Made by a program: the position numbers and the translations under genes
DNA from: Treponema sp.
Lineage (GTDB): Bacteria; Spirochaetota; Spirochaetia; Treponematales; Treponemataceae
Direction of reading: 5' to 3'
NCBI GenBank assembly: GCA_024400915.1
Contig: JAKSLX010000015.1
Location: 1 to 64,000 of the forward strand
Length of the DNA: 64,000 nucleotides
The notes under the pieces: model-generated
Told to the model about the DNA's origin: nothing
Database searches by the model: none
What the model saw: the letters and a program-made list of their open reading frames with translations, nothing else
Shown: positions 53,123-60,326 of the stretch, in pieces
How positions within the stretch are numbered: the stretch's first letter is position 1
How the letters are laid out: each line of letters starts with the position of its first letter

Positions 53123-53209
53123 CAAATTCTTGAGCGATTTTTAAAAGCCTTGATTCTGAATATGAGTATCATGTATCCAGTTAAATCATTTATTTAGGAG
53201 GCTCTTTTT

Positions 53210-53635
53210 ATGACAAAGGAAGAATTGTTTAAGATGATGAATGAAAATCCTGTGATGCATCTTGCCACAGTGGATGAGAACGGATTCCCTCGTGTCCGCG
53301 GAATCCTCATGTTCAAGGCATGCGAAGACGGAATCATTTTCCACACGGGAACTTTCAAGGAACTTTACAAGCAGCTTATGGCAAATCCAAATGCTGAGCT
53401 TTGTTTCCAGTGCAAGGGAACTCAGGTCCGCGTTGAAGGAAAATTTGAACTCGATGAAAGCGATGAGATTTTTGAGGAAATCTACAACCACCCGTCACGC
53501 GCATTTATCAGGCAGTGGGGAAAATCAAAGGAAGAAGTAAAGGACTTCCTCAAGATATTCAGGCTTAAGAACGGCAGGGCCCACACCTGGTCCATGGCAG
53601 ACAACTTCAAGCCTAAAGAATACATTGATCTTTAA
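53210..53635 (+). CDS. Pyridoxamine 5'-phosphate oxidase-like flavin-binding protein
   Basis: 141 residues, a single split-barrel domain. 'ENPVMHLATVDENGFPRVRGILMFKACEDGIIFHTG' with 'AELCFQCKGTQVRVEGKFELDE' is the PNPOx-like pattern that binds FMN or a similar cofactor. AGGAGG is 7 nt before the ATG. Such small proteins are often annotated as general FMN-binding or nitroreductase-like; the substrate is not known. It stands alone. Confidence 0.85.
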   Translation: MTKEELFKMMNENPVMHLATVDENGFPRVRGILMFKACEDGIIFHTGTFKELYKQLMANPNAELCFQCKGTQVRVEGKFELDESDEIFEEIYNHPSRAFIRQWGKSKEEVKDFLKIFRLKNGRAHTWSMADNFKPKEYIDL

Positions 53636-53684
53636 TCAATTTTGGAAAGTTCTATTAAAGAATAAAGTAAATTAAAGATGAATT

Positions 53685-53826
53685 ATATGAAAACCGAGAA
53701 GGAAGGAAGAGGCCAGCAAAAACATTCAAAGCCCTGAAAGATAGTTTCCTTGCAGGGCTTTGCATGTAGCGACGATATCTAGCGGTTTTGCTGGACTCGT
53801 ACTGACTGGTAGGTTTTCATATTTTT
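53685..53826. repeat. 138-bp nested fold-back element
   Basis: Three perfect nested inverted repeats: ATATGAAAACC/GGTTTTCATAT (53685-53695 / 53812-53822), CCAGCAAAA/TTTTGCTGG (53713-53721 / 53786-53794) and AAAGCCCTG/CAGGGCTTT (53728-53736 / 53753-53761). The right end has TTTTT. It sits between two convergent genes and could serve as a bidirectional terminator, a structured RNA or a MITE-like insertion. Confidence 0.65.
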
Positions 53827-53839
53827 CTATGTTATGTTT

Positions 53840-54421
53840 TTACTTTATGACTACATAAATGCTTTCAATAATTTTATCCGCAGTTGTAAGGTTTTCCCTG
53901 CTTCCTGAAAATTCAAGCTTTATTTCTTTTTCAGTTCCATCCGGAATTATTTCACCTGCGTAAAGAACTGCTGGCTGTCCGTCTACACCGGAATTCTGTT
54001 TTGTATAGAATTCATTGTAATCAAAACTCTGGTTTGCCTGACATTTGAATACATATGTCTTTCCTTTTTCAAAGGTCAGATCCTTTTCAATTACCATGCC
54101 TTTTTTTGGTGTGGCGCTTGTTGTGGCATCAAGATCAGCTTTTGAAATTTTTTCTGCAGGATCCTGTCCTTTTGCCTTGTACCAGTCAGGCAAAGATTCC
54201 GGTCTTCCGTCTTTTGGCGAACCGATCCATTTGTTTCCCGAAGTCTTCTTTGTTACAAACAATGTGTCAACGTATGTCCCGTCTGATTCCTCAATCCATA
54301 CTGCAATCTGTGGTGCGCGGTTTGAATATGCCTCACCCGGATTTACTGCAACCGAAATTTTTTCCGCCCATATAAAGGCGGCGGCGGCACTCAATAAAAA
54401 CGATGCAAAAAATTTCTTCAT
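53840..54421 (-). CDS. Periplasmic protein resembling DUF2271
   Basis: 193 residues. The signal peptide is MKKFFASFLLSAAAAFIWA. The mature part follows the DUF2271 layout: 'APQIAVWIEESDGTYVDTLFVTKK', a loop with 'SLPDWYKA', 'LDATTSATPKKG', a strand 'KTYVFKCQANQSFDYN' and a last strand 'KEIKLEFSGS'. DUF2271 proteins are exported, and some are found with flavin-handling genes; their job is not known. It ends a TetR-flavodoxin-barrel-DUF2271 operon, 18 nt after the barrel gene. Confidence 0.65.
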   Translation of the reverse strand: MKKFFASFLLSAAAAFIWAEKISVAVNPGEAYSNRAPQIAVWIEESDGTYVDTLFVTKKTSGNKWIGSPKDGRPESLPDWYKAKGQDPAEKISKADLDATTSATPKKGMVIEKDLTFEKGKTYVFKCQANQSFDYNEFYTKQNSGVDGQPAVLYAGEIIPDGTEKEIKLEFSGSRENLTTADKIIESIYVVIK

Positions 54422-54439
54422 TTTATTCCTCTCAAAATT

Positions 54440-55411
54440 CTAGAATTTATGTGTATAGCTGAAACCCACTCTCTGGAAATACCATTCGTGTCCGCTATAG
54501 TTCATAAGCGGTTCGTATTTGCTTTCTCCATCATCATGGTATTTTGAAAATTCCTCATAGCTTCTTCTTGTACGGAATTCAACAAGACCAAAGAGGGAAT
54601 CCTTTTCCGTGAACTGAACGCTGAATACTCCCGCAAGGGAATAGGTCTTGTAGTCTATCTTATATTTTCTGTACTGAACATCAATGTTTTTGAATAGATA
54701 TCCATCCACATTGAACTTTATTCCCACAAGATTCAGCTTGTAAGGCATCTGATATCCAAGAATGTAATTCTGTGAAATTCCAGCACCTGCTTTTTTCCCC
54801 GGTGTTGTTTCCCACTGGAAGAGCTCATCATCATCGTCTGCTCCGGCAAGGGCAGAATAATTGAATTCGCATGAAGCTACTGCGACTACATGATGCCAGT
54901 CTCCAGGCCACACCGCCGCAAGGTCAAACATGACTGTAGGACATGCCCAGAATTTGTAGAAGTAAGTTCCGAATGCATCCTGCTGTTTGTATTCAGCTTC
55001 TTCTTTGTCGTAACAGGACATGCTTTTGATTCCAAGGATTTCCCATCCAGTTCCGATTTCAGCACCTGCGGAAAGATTGAGGAATGCAACTGGCGTGTAG
55101 GAAACACTGAATTTTGGTGTCAATGACACAGGGGTCAATGCAAGTGCACCCTCAAAGGAAATTTTGTTTCCTTCAGTAAGAAAATTGTTTCCCGGTGTAG
55201 GAATCGTGTAGACAGCCTTTAAGGTTTCCCTTGCTTCAACTCCTGAATATGGACCTGTTACCGGTGCAAAGTGTGTTCCGCCTGATACCACATCCGATTT
55301 TGGATAGTAGCCGAAATCCGTCACCGAATAAAAATCAAATGTGTTTTCAGCAGCCACGCTGAATGTGATTACCGTACAAAGTATGGAGAAAAGCAATTTT
55401 GTTTTTTTCAT
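54440..55411 (-). CDS. Outer-membrane beta-barrel protein
   Basis: 323 residues. The signal peptide is MKKTKLLFSILCTVITFSVAA. The mature part has alternating aromatic/small strands ('KISFEGALALTPVSLTPKFSVSYTPVAFLNLSAGAEIG'), is rich in Tyr, Phe and Trp, and ends in an aromatic C-terminus (FSYTHKF), a usual outer-membrane sorting signal. It may be a porin or an assembly partner. The upstream flavodoxin gene overlaps by 4 nt; the periplasmic DUF2271-like gene follows. Confidence 0.75.
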   Translation of the reverse strand: MKKTKLLFSILCTVITFSVAAENTFDFYSVTDFGYYPKSDVVSGGTHFAPVTGPYSGVEARETLKAVYTIPTPGNNFLTEGNKISFEGALALTPVSLTPKFSVSYTPVAFLNLSAGAEIGTGWEILGIKSMSCYDKEEAEYKQQDAFGTYFYKFWACPTVMFDLAAVWPGDWHHVVAVASCEFNYSALAGADDDDELFQWETTPGKKAGAGISQNYILGYQMPYKLNLVGIKFNVDGYLFKNIDVQYRKYKIDYKTYSLAGVFSVQFTEKDSLFGLVEFRTRRSYEEFSKYHDDGESKYEPLMNYSGHEWYFQRVGFSYTHKF

Positions 55412-55995
55412 TTTATGCTCCTTTGAAATTCAATTTTTTTTAATTTTCTGTTCAGTCTATTGCACCTGGCAAATTCTCTTTCTGTAAGCTCCCGGGATTT
55501 TTTTGTTCCAGCTTTCTGTATTACTCCGATGCATTTAAATCCTGCATATTTAGTTATCTCCCTGATTTCCCTTACAACTCCTGAACTTTGTTTTGCCAGA
55601 AGATTGAAAGGGTAGGGGGTTGTGCATGCAGTTGCTATGATGCATTTTTTTCCTTTGTTAAGCGGAACTGGAATTCCGCTTTTGCTTTCCGACATCATGG
55701 CATAGACAATTCTGTCAAAAAGCATTTTTAATTTTCCGCTCATGTTTGCCCAGTAGCATGGTGAACCGATGACCACAACATCTGCTGCCTTTATTTTTTC
55801 TGCAATGACGTGTGCATCATCCTTTTCAAGAATGCAGTTTCCTTTTGATCTGCAGGACATGCATCCGTGGCACCAGTCGAAATTCAACTGGTGTACATCC
55901 ACGAAATCACAGTCGGTTCCGTCTGTAATTTCTCTTAAAATTTTTTCAATGGTGCCGTTTTTTCTTGGGCTTCCGTTAAGCACCAGAACTTTCAT
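55408..55995 (-). CDS. Flavodoxin-family NAD(P)H-dependent FMN reductase-like protein
   Basis: 195 residues. 'VLVLNGSPRKNGTIEKIL' is the FMN phosphate-binding loop of the family, 'CHGCMSCRSKGNCILEKDD' is a Cys-rich segment common in iron-sulphur flavoprotein-like members, and 'VVVIGSPCYWANMSGKLKMLFDRI' is the substrate loop. It should bind FMN and pass electrons in the cytoplasm. It is sandwiched between a TetR regulator and the barrel gene with 4-nt overlaps both sides. Confidence 0.85.
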   Translation of the reverse strand: MKVLVLNGSPRKNGTIEKILREITDGTDCDFVDVHQLNFDWCHGCMSCRSKGNCILEKDDAHVIAEKIKAADVVVIGSPCYWANMSGKLKMLFDRIVYAMMSESKSGIPVPLNKGKKCIIATACTTPYPFNLLAKQSSGVVREIREITKYAGFKCIGVIQKAGTKKSRELTEREFARCNRLNRKLKKIEFQRSIK

Positions 55996-56585
55996 AATTT
56001 TTCTCCAATAAGAGTTGATACCATCATTTCAATAAACCTGTCTGTGAAAGCAACACCTTCGTTCCAGAAATCAGGATCCGCTCTTTTTGTAATGATGGAT
56101 TCAATGCATCCCCACATTCCGGAAATTATTATTCCCGTATCAAGGTGAATGTCGTTGCCTTTGTAAATTCCCTTGTCCTTACATTCTGCAAGGAGATTTT
56201 CTCCCATCCTGTTGCAGACATAAAAATTCATGATGTCCTCATCTCCGATATTTTCTTCCAGCTTTGAAAAAATAAGCACTGCAACCTTTGGTTTTTCAAA
56301 GCACCAGTCTCTGTAAACTTTCAGAGATGTTCTGATTTTTTCAACAGGATCTTCCACATCTTTTAGGGAAGACTTCATTCTCTCCGTAAGTTCTGCCAGG
56401 CAGGAAAGGGAAATCTTCATGAAAAGTTCATTCTTGTCCCTGTAGTAGTTGTAGATTGATGTTGCACTTACGCTACATTTTTTTGCAACGTCGCGCATTC
56501 CGATTTCTGCAGGCTCTTTTTCCATGAGCAGTTCGATGGCTGCAAGGAGAATCTGGTTTTCAAGTTCTTTGTTTGGTAATCTCAT
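55992..56585 (-). CDS. TetR-family transcriptional regulator
   Basis: 197 residues. The N-terminal helix-turn-helix is 'IGMRDVAKKCSVSATSIYNYYRDKNELFMKI'; the remaining ~140 residues are helical and form the ligand pocket. It is first in the operon with the flavodoxin, barrel and DUF2271-like genes. The start codon lies inside a 25-bp palindrome (56585-56609), which is the likely autoregulatory operator. No clear Shine-Dalgarno is present. Confidence 0.9.
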   Translation of the reverse strand: MRLPNKELENQILLAAIELLMEKEPAEIGMRDVAKKCSVSATSIYNYYRDKNELFMKISLSCLAELTERMKSSLKDVEDPVEKIRTSLKVYRDWCFEKPKVAVLIFSKLEENIGDEDIMNFYVCNRMGENLLAECKDKGIYKGNDIHLDTGIIISGMWGCIESIITKRADPDFWNEGVAFTDRFIEMMVSTLIGEKL

Positions 56586-56609
56586 AACAAGGTTAACTTA
56601 ACATTGTTA
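56585..56609. promoter_or_regulatory. Candidate TetR operator
   Basis: A 25-bp interrupted palindrome with outer arms TAACAA and TTGTTA and inner half-sites GTTAA/TTAAC. Only positions 7 and 19 and the centre deviate. It overlaps the TetR start codon and the likely transcription start; TTGACA at 56623-56618 with TATAAA-like sequence lies just upstream. Confidence 0.6.
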
Positions 56610-56642
56610 ATTTATAATGTCAATACACTCTTTAGATAATAA

Positions 56643-56740
56643 AAAAATCAGCTCCCACTGGGAACTGTGTCAAATCCACTCCAGTGCGCCCTTCGGTTGC
56701 AAGTCGTGTTTTGACACAAACCCCAGTTCCGCTGATTTTT
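56643..56740. repeat. 98-bp nested fold-back element
   Basis: AAAAATCAGC/GCTGATTTTT (56643-56652 / 56731-56740), GGAACTG/CAGTTCC (56661-56667 / 56724-56730) and TGTGTCAAA/TTTGACACA (56666-56674 / 56710-56718) are nested. The loop holds GCGCCCTTCGGTTGCAAGT, repeated with one change at ~56789-56807. It lies between two divergent genes, where a terminator would not be expected. Confidence 0.6.
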
Positions 56741-56879
56741 GTTGTTCTTAATGTTTATTGACATTATAAAATTTTGGATGGGGAAAATGCGCCCTACGGT
56801 TGCAAGTTGAAATTTGTGTGGTGGGGTAGGGGAGTTTTTAGCGGTGGTTTAATTTCCTGCAATGTTGTATTGTTTTCCC

Positions 56880-57527
56880 ATGATTAAAGGTTTTGTTTTT
56901 GATATGGACGGTGTTCTTCTGGACACGGAATCGGTTTGCGATCGAACATGGGAACTTGCTGCAAAGGATTTTGGTTTGGATCCTAAAGATGCCATGAGGA
57001 TCATTTCTCTTTGCCGTGGTACGAACAAGAAAACCAGCCGCGAAATAATTCTTCGTGAAGTTGGTGCTGGTTTTGATGTGGATTCTTACATGGCAGCCAC
57101 ATCAAGTTATTTTAAGAAGATTGAGGCTGAGGAAGGTATTGCGACAAAACCGCATGCAATGGAATGCCTTTCTTATCTCAAGGAAAAAGGTTATAGGCTG
57201 GCCCTTGCTTCCTCTACAAGGCAGGTTGTTGTGGAGAAGCAGTTAAAGGATGCTGGTCTTTATGATTATTTTGAATATCTCATCTGCGGAGACATGGTGA
57301 CAAACAGCAAACCTGATCCTGAAATTTATGCCACCGCTGTAAATCATCTTGGACTTGAACCTTCAGAATGTGCAGCCGTTGAGGATAGTCTCAATGGTCT
57401 AAGAAGTGCAAAGGGGGCAGGTCTTGTTACCATAATGGTTCCTGATAGGGTAGGGCCAAATGAGGATACAGGAAAAGTTACAGATTTTGTTTTTGATTCC
57501 TTAAAAGGAATAATTGAAAATTTCTAG
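56880..57527 (+). CDS. HAD-superfamily phosphatase (beta-phosphoglucomutase-like)
   Basis: 215 residues from the ATG at 56880, chosen because HAD proteins begin almost at 'IKGFVFDMDGVLLDTES' (DxD nucleophile). An upstream in-frame ATG at 56862 is possible; neither has a Shine-Dalgarno. Motif II is 'LALASSTRQ', and the metal-binding motif 'AAVEDSLNGLRSAKGAGL'. The cap is the four-helix type found in phosphoglucomutase/phosphatase HADs. The substrate cannot be given; it likely acts on sugar phosphates. It is followed by a terminator and then the parS-rich region. Confidence 0.82.
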   Translation: MIKGFVFDMDGVLLDTESVCDRTWELAAKDFGLDPKDAMRIISLCRGTNKKTSREIILREVGAGFDVDSYMAATSSYFKKIEAEEGIATKPHAMECLSYLKEKGYRLALASSTRQVVVEKQLKDAGLYDYFEYLICGDMVTNSKPDPEIYATAVNHLGLEPSECAAVEDSLNGLRSAKGAGLVTIMVPDRVGPNEDTGKVTDFVFDSLKGIIENF

Positions 57528-57548
57528 ATGACGAATTCCTATTGGTAA

Positions 57549-57578
57549 AGCTGGCAGTATTTTTCTGCTGGCTTTTTT
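57549..57578 (+). terminator. Terminator of the HAD gene
   Basis: Arms AGCTGGCAG (57549-57557) and CTGCTGGCT (57565-57573) pair throughout with two G-U pairs; a T-tract follows. Confidence 0.75.
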
Positions 57579-57731
57579 ATTTTGGCTATGTCTGAGAAAC
57601 TCTTGCTACATGTTATGTGGTGGTTGAATCGGAGTTGCAACATTATTTTCCGTACATAGCCTTTTATTTTGATACTGTCTTGAATTCATGAATTCCATAT
57701 ATAAATTTTCTAAATTTATGAATAGTGAATT

Positions 57732-57747
57732 TGTTTCATGTGAAACA
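57732..57747. promoter_or_regulatory. parS site 1, one-base variant
   Basis: TGTTTCATGTGAAACA: differs from the ParB-binding consensus TGTTTCACGTGAAACA by one central base (T for C). Confidence 0.7.
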
Positions 57748-57764
57748 TTTGAATTCTACACCAC

Positions 57765-57773
57765 TTATCCACA
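57765..57773 (+). promoter_or_regulatory. Isolated DnaA box
   Basis: Perfect TTATCCACA, 18 bp from parS site 1. Only a single box is found here, unlike the clusters at 36.6 and 45 kb. Confidence 0.4.
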
Positions 57774-58067
57774 GTATGAATTCTGTGATTTTATGTATCT
57801 AACTCTATATATTATATAGGCTTGCACGTGGTGGAAAGTTCTTTTTATCACGTTTTTCACCTAGTTTTCCACATTTTTGCGATAAATCTCTGTATAAAAG
57901 GTGGATTTTGCCTTTGGTTCTTACGCTTCACCCATACTACTTGCTGTGATTTCGTGTCGAAGAAGTTGTATTGAGTCTCGGGAAAAACTACATACCTTGC
58001 TTCTCTGTGGCGAGGTTGTTTGTTGAATCTTATTTATGATGCTCTGATTTATAATTATTGTTGAAAT

Positions 58068-58083
58068 TGTTTCACATGAAACA
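58068..58083. promoter_or_regulatory. parS site 2, one-base variant
   Basis: TGTTTCACATGAAACA: the same single-base variant as sites 1 and 3, read on the opposite strand. Confidence 0.7.
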
Positions 58084-58115
58084 TCTTCTTTTCTTTGTCT
58101 CTGTGGTGTTAAGAA

Positions 58116-58131
58116 TGTTTCATGTGAAACA
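58116..58131. promoter_or_regulatory. parS site 3, one-base variant
   Basis: TGTTTCATGTGAAACA, identical to site 1, 32 bp after site 2 and in inverted orientation to it. Confidence 0.7.
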
Positions 58132-58466
58132 ATTTAAAAGTTTTCGTCATGGTTTTGAATAATGTTTGAGTGAGCATAAGGCTAAGTCTTTGACTGTTGA
58201 AAGCTAATATAGATAGGATTCGACTCCCTGAGTTTTGTCATTATCGGGCTCTGATAATCAATTTTTTGAAGGTTATGTCTGTAGAAAGTGTTGCTGTATT
58301 ATATGTGGTGGTTGAGTCTCTCGAAACTACGTTGCCAAGTCCAATTGGCGCCGCAACACTATTTCCGTATATCGCCTTTTTAAATAAGGGTTTACGCAAA
58401 TGGATTCCCGTGTCTAGCACGAGAATGACACCTTTTTCAGTGGACTCAATTTTCATAGGTAAGTTT

Positions 58467-58482
58467 TGTTTCACGTGAAACG
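58467..58482. promoter_or_regulatory. parS site 4, perfect core
   Basis: TGTTTCACGTGAAACG: perfect 14-bp palindromic core GTTTCACGTGAAAC with one outer mismatch. Confidence 0.85.
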
Positions 58483-58645
58483 AATCTTACGATTACTGTA
58501 TGGAATAAGCAGCAATTATCGGGTGTGGGTTGCTTGTTGCTGTAAATATTCCGAAATATATGGCTTTCTTGTTTCTTGAGATTTATAAAATATTATACAT
58601 GGCGGAAGTGTAAGTGAACGATATAAATCTCGGCTTATTTGAATT

Positions 58646-58661
58646 TGTTTCACGTGAAACA
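58646..58661. promoter_or_regulatory. parS site 5, perfect
   Basis: TGTTTCACGTGAAACA, the full 16-bp consensus. It touches the terminator of the argA-type gene, immediately downstream of its T-tract. Confidence 0.9.
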
Positions 58662-58663
58662 AA

Positions 58664-58740
58664 AAAAGGTCTGACAGGTAAGCATCTTACATCATTCTGA
58701 AACGGATTCAGAGGATCTTGTCTTACTTGTCAGACCTTTT
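58664..58740 (-). terminator. Terminator of the argA-type gene
   Basis: A 19-bp stem (58664-58682 with 58722-58740; one G-U pair) is capped by a small hairpin CTGAA/TTCAG. On the minus strand a run of seven T follows. Confidence 0.85.
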
Positions 58741-58761
58741 CTGTTGATTTGGCTATAAGTG

Positions 58762-60156
58762 TTAGATTTTATATCTAAGTACCTTAGAACCTCTTTCTGG
58801 AGACCATTTTTCTTTTCTCTGCTGTGGTAGGGTTGAAATTTCTGATGGCGTAAAGCCAAGGTTTTCAAACCAGTCCGATGTCTGTGTTGTAAGAAGGAAC
58901 AGTCCAGTGGCTTTCTTTTCTTTTGCCTGTTTCACGAGAAACTTTATCATCTTTGGACCGATGCCGATGTTTGAGCAGGTTTTGTCCACGGCTACAGCTG
59001 CGATTTCCATTTGGCCGTCTGGGTATGGTACCAAAGCAGCACAGGCACGGATTGCACCGTCAAGTTCATATACAATGTAGTTCTGATACTGGTTGTCCAG
59101 CTGTTCCTTTGTTCTTTGAAGGAGTATTCCCTGGTTTACAAAAGGTTGCATGAGGGTGATGACTTCAGAAATGTCGTCTCTTGTCATGGCCCTGATCTTT
59201 CCGTAGTTGTTGGTGTAGATCATGGTGCCAGATCCCAGGTCGCTGAAGATTTCACATGGAACAGTTCCGTCGATGGATCCGTTGATTATGTGTACACGGT
59301 CAACTCCTTCGTTGCAGGCTGTCTTGGCAAGTTTCAGCAAAGTGAAGATTGTTTCACGTGAAACATCCTTATTTTCTTCAGAAACTACCAAAGGTTCGGT
59401 AGAATTTCCCTGAATTTTCTCGGAATTTAACAATGCTTTGTTTGTTTCAATAAATTGGTCAACTTCTTCAATATTCATTGCAGGAACAGTTCCTTCTGAT
59501 GAAGTTCCGATGTTTTCTGGGATTGTAAAGCTGGCGGTAGAAATTTCTGCATCTGACACCATGTAGAAAAGCTTGTCTGCCTTAAGGTGGATGGCAATCT
59601 GCTGACTCAACTGTACTGATGAAATGTTGTATGGTTTACCCGCTGCACTCCAACCGATGCAAGGGAAGATAGGGATGAAGCCGTTGTCAAGAATCGTCTT
59701 TACGGCATCAATCTGAAGCTTGTCGATCTCTCCGCTGGTACCATAGTCAAATCCGTCTATGACACCTTTGCTTCTTGCGCGAACCCAGTTTCCTATTACC
59801 GATGTGACTTTTTCTCCTGCAAAGGAAGTCATGATCTGGTTAGAAACATCAAAGGCCGCCATCTTGATTAATGGCATTGCTTCTGGTGGAGTGATGCGGC
59901 AGTTGTCATGGAATGTCCATTCAATGTTCGCCTCTGTTAAAATCTCGTTGATTCTCTTTGCGGCTCCAGGAACAAGAATGACCTTGAGTCCTGCTTCGTG
60001 GATCAGGCATAGGTCGCGGATGTGGCTTGAAAAATTCGGGCTGTCCAGAAGCCTGTCGTCAAGATAAACGACAACAACGGCATTCTTGAATTTTTTTATG
60101 TAGCGGATTACATCGCGGATTCTGTCCGCCTTTTCGTGGATCAAAACTTCATTCAT
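58762..60156 (-). CDS. argA: N-acetylglutamate synthase (ArgA type: amino-acid kinase plus GNAT)
   Basis: 464 residues. An amino-acid-kinase-like N-terminal domain (~20-300; 'VVVVYLDDRLLDS', 'IHEAGLKVILVPGAAKRINEIL', 'NGFIPIFPCIGWSAAGKPYNIS') precedes a GNAT domain (~325-464; 'IRAMTRDDISEVITLMQPFV', 'CSNIGIGPKMIKFLVKQA', 'FLLTTQTSDWFENLGF'). It makes N-acetylglutamate, the first step of arginine synthesis. A perfect parS site lies in the coding sequence (residues 264-269, VSRET) between the two domains, and a weaker one lies in the GNAT part. GATACT lies ~8 nt before the start without a Shine-Dalgarno. Confidence 0.88.
   Translation of the reverse strand: MNEVLIHEKADRIRDVIRYIKKFKNAVVVVYLDDRLLDSPNFSSHIRDLCLIHEAGLKVILVPGAAKRINEILTEANIEWTFHDNCRITPPEAMPLIKMAAFDVSNQIMTSFAGEKVTSVIGNWVRARSKGVIDGFDYGTSGEIDKLQIDAVKTILDNGFIPIFPCIGWSAAGKPYNISSVQLSQQIAIHLKADKLFYMVSDAEISTASFTIPENIGTSSEGTVPAMNIEEVDQFIETNKALLNSEKIQGNSTEPLVVSEENKDVSRETIFTLLKLAKTACNEGVDRVHIINGSIDGTVPCEIFSDLGSGTMIYTNNYGKIRAMTRDDISEVITLMQPFVNQGILLQRTKEQLDNQYQNYIVYELDGAIRACAALVPYPDGQMEIAAVAVDKTCSNIGIGPKMIKFLVKQAKEKKATGLFLLTTQTSDWFENLGFTPSEISTLPQQRKEKWSPERGSKVLRYKI
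58928..58943. promoter_or_regulatory. Degenerate parS-like site inside argA
   Basis: TGTTTCACGAGAAACT keeps 13 of 14 core bases of parS. It is in the GNAT-domain coding sequence (FLVKQA). It may be chance. Confidence 0.35.
59350..59365. promoter_or_regulatory. parS site 6, perfect, inside the argA coding sequence
   Basis: TGTTTCACGTGAAACA, the full consensus. In the argA frame it encodes part of DVSRETI, in the poorly conserved stretch between the two domains. Confidence 0.9.
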
Positions 60157-60200
60157 AAGAAAAAAGTATCACTATGCAAGGTAAAATTCAATGAAAGTTT

Positions 60201-60233
60201 CATTATGACAAAAATCAAGAAAATGTCATAATG
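60201..60233. promoter_or_regulatory. Perfect 10-bp inverted repeat between argA and a flavodoxin gene
   Basis: CATTATGACA (60201-60210) and TGTCATAATG (60224-60233) are separated by 13 bp. It lies in the divergent intergenic region, 45 bp from argA and 94 bp from the flavodoxin gene. It could be an operator for a dimeric regulator. Confidence 0.5.
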
Positions 60234-60326
60234 AACATGCTGGCAATTTTCTTAAAATAAACTGAAAATAGAATTTTACAAAGTCTATAAAGAAAATTAT
60301 AATGGGTTCAAAAAAGAGGGGAAAAA

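Larger units (their letters stand above)
57528..58761. other. 1.2-kb gene-free region with parS sites and degenerate repeats
   Basis: No credible gene lies here on either strand; the longest open frames (e.g. 58197-58478) lack a ribosome-binding site and cross a parS site and repeats. The region holds five parS-type 16-mers, one perfect DnaA box (57765-57773), two to three diverged copies of a 'GTGGTTGA...GTTGC...CCGTA' repeat (57584-57661, ~57960-58000, 58274-58383) and a 'CCCGTGTCTAGCACGAGAATGAC' repeat in 58407-58430. Confidence 0.75.

Noticed and set aside
58197..58478. A 93-codon plus-strand reading frame in the parS region
   Set aside because: It crosses a degenerate repeat and ends in a parS site, and it has no ribosome-binding site or recognisable protein features.
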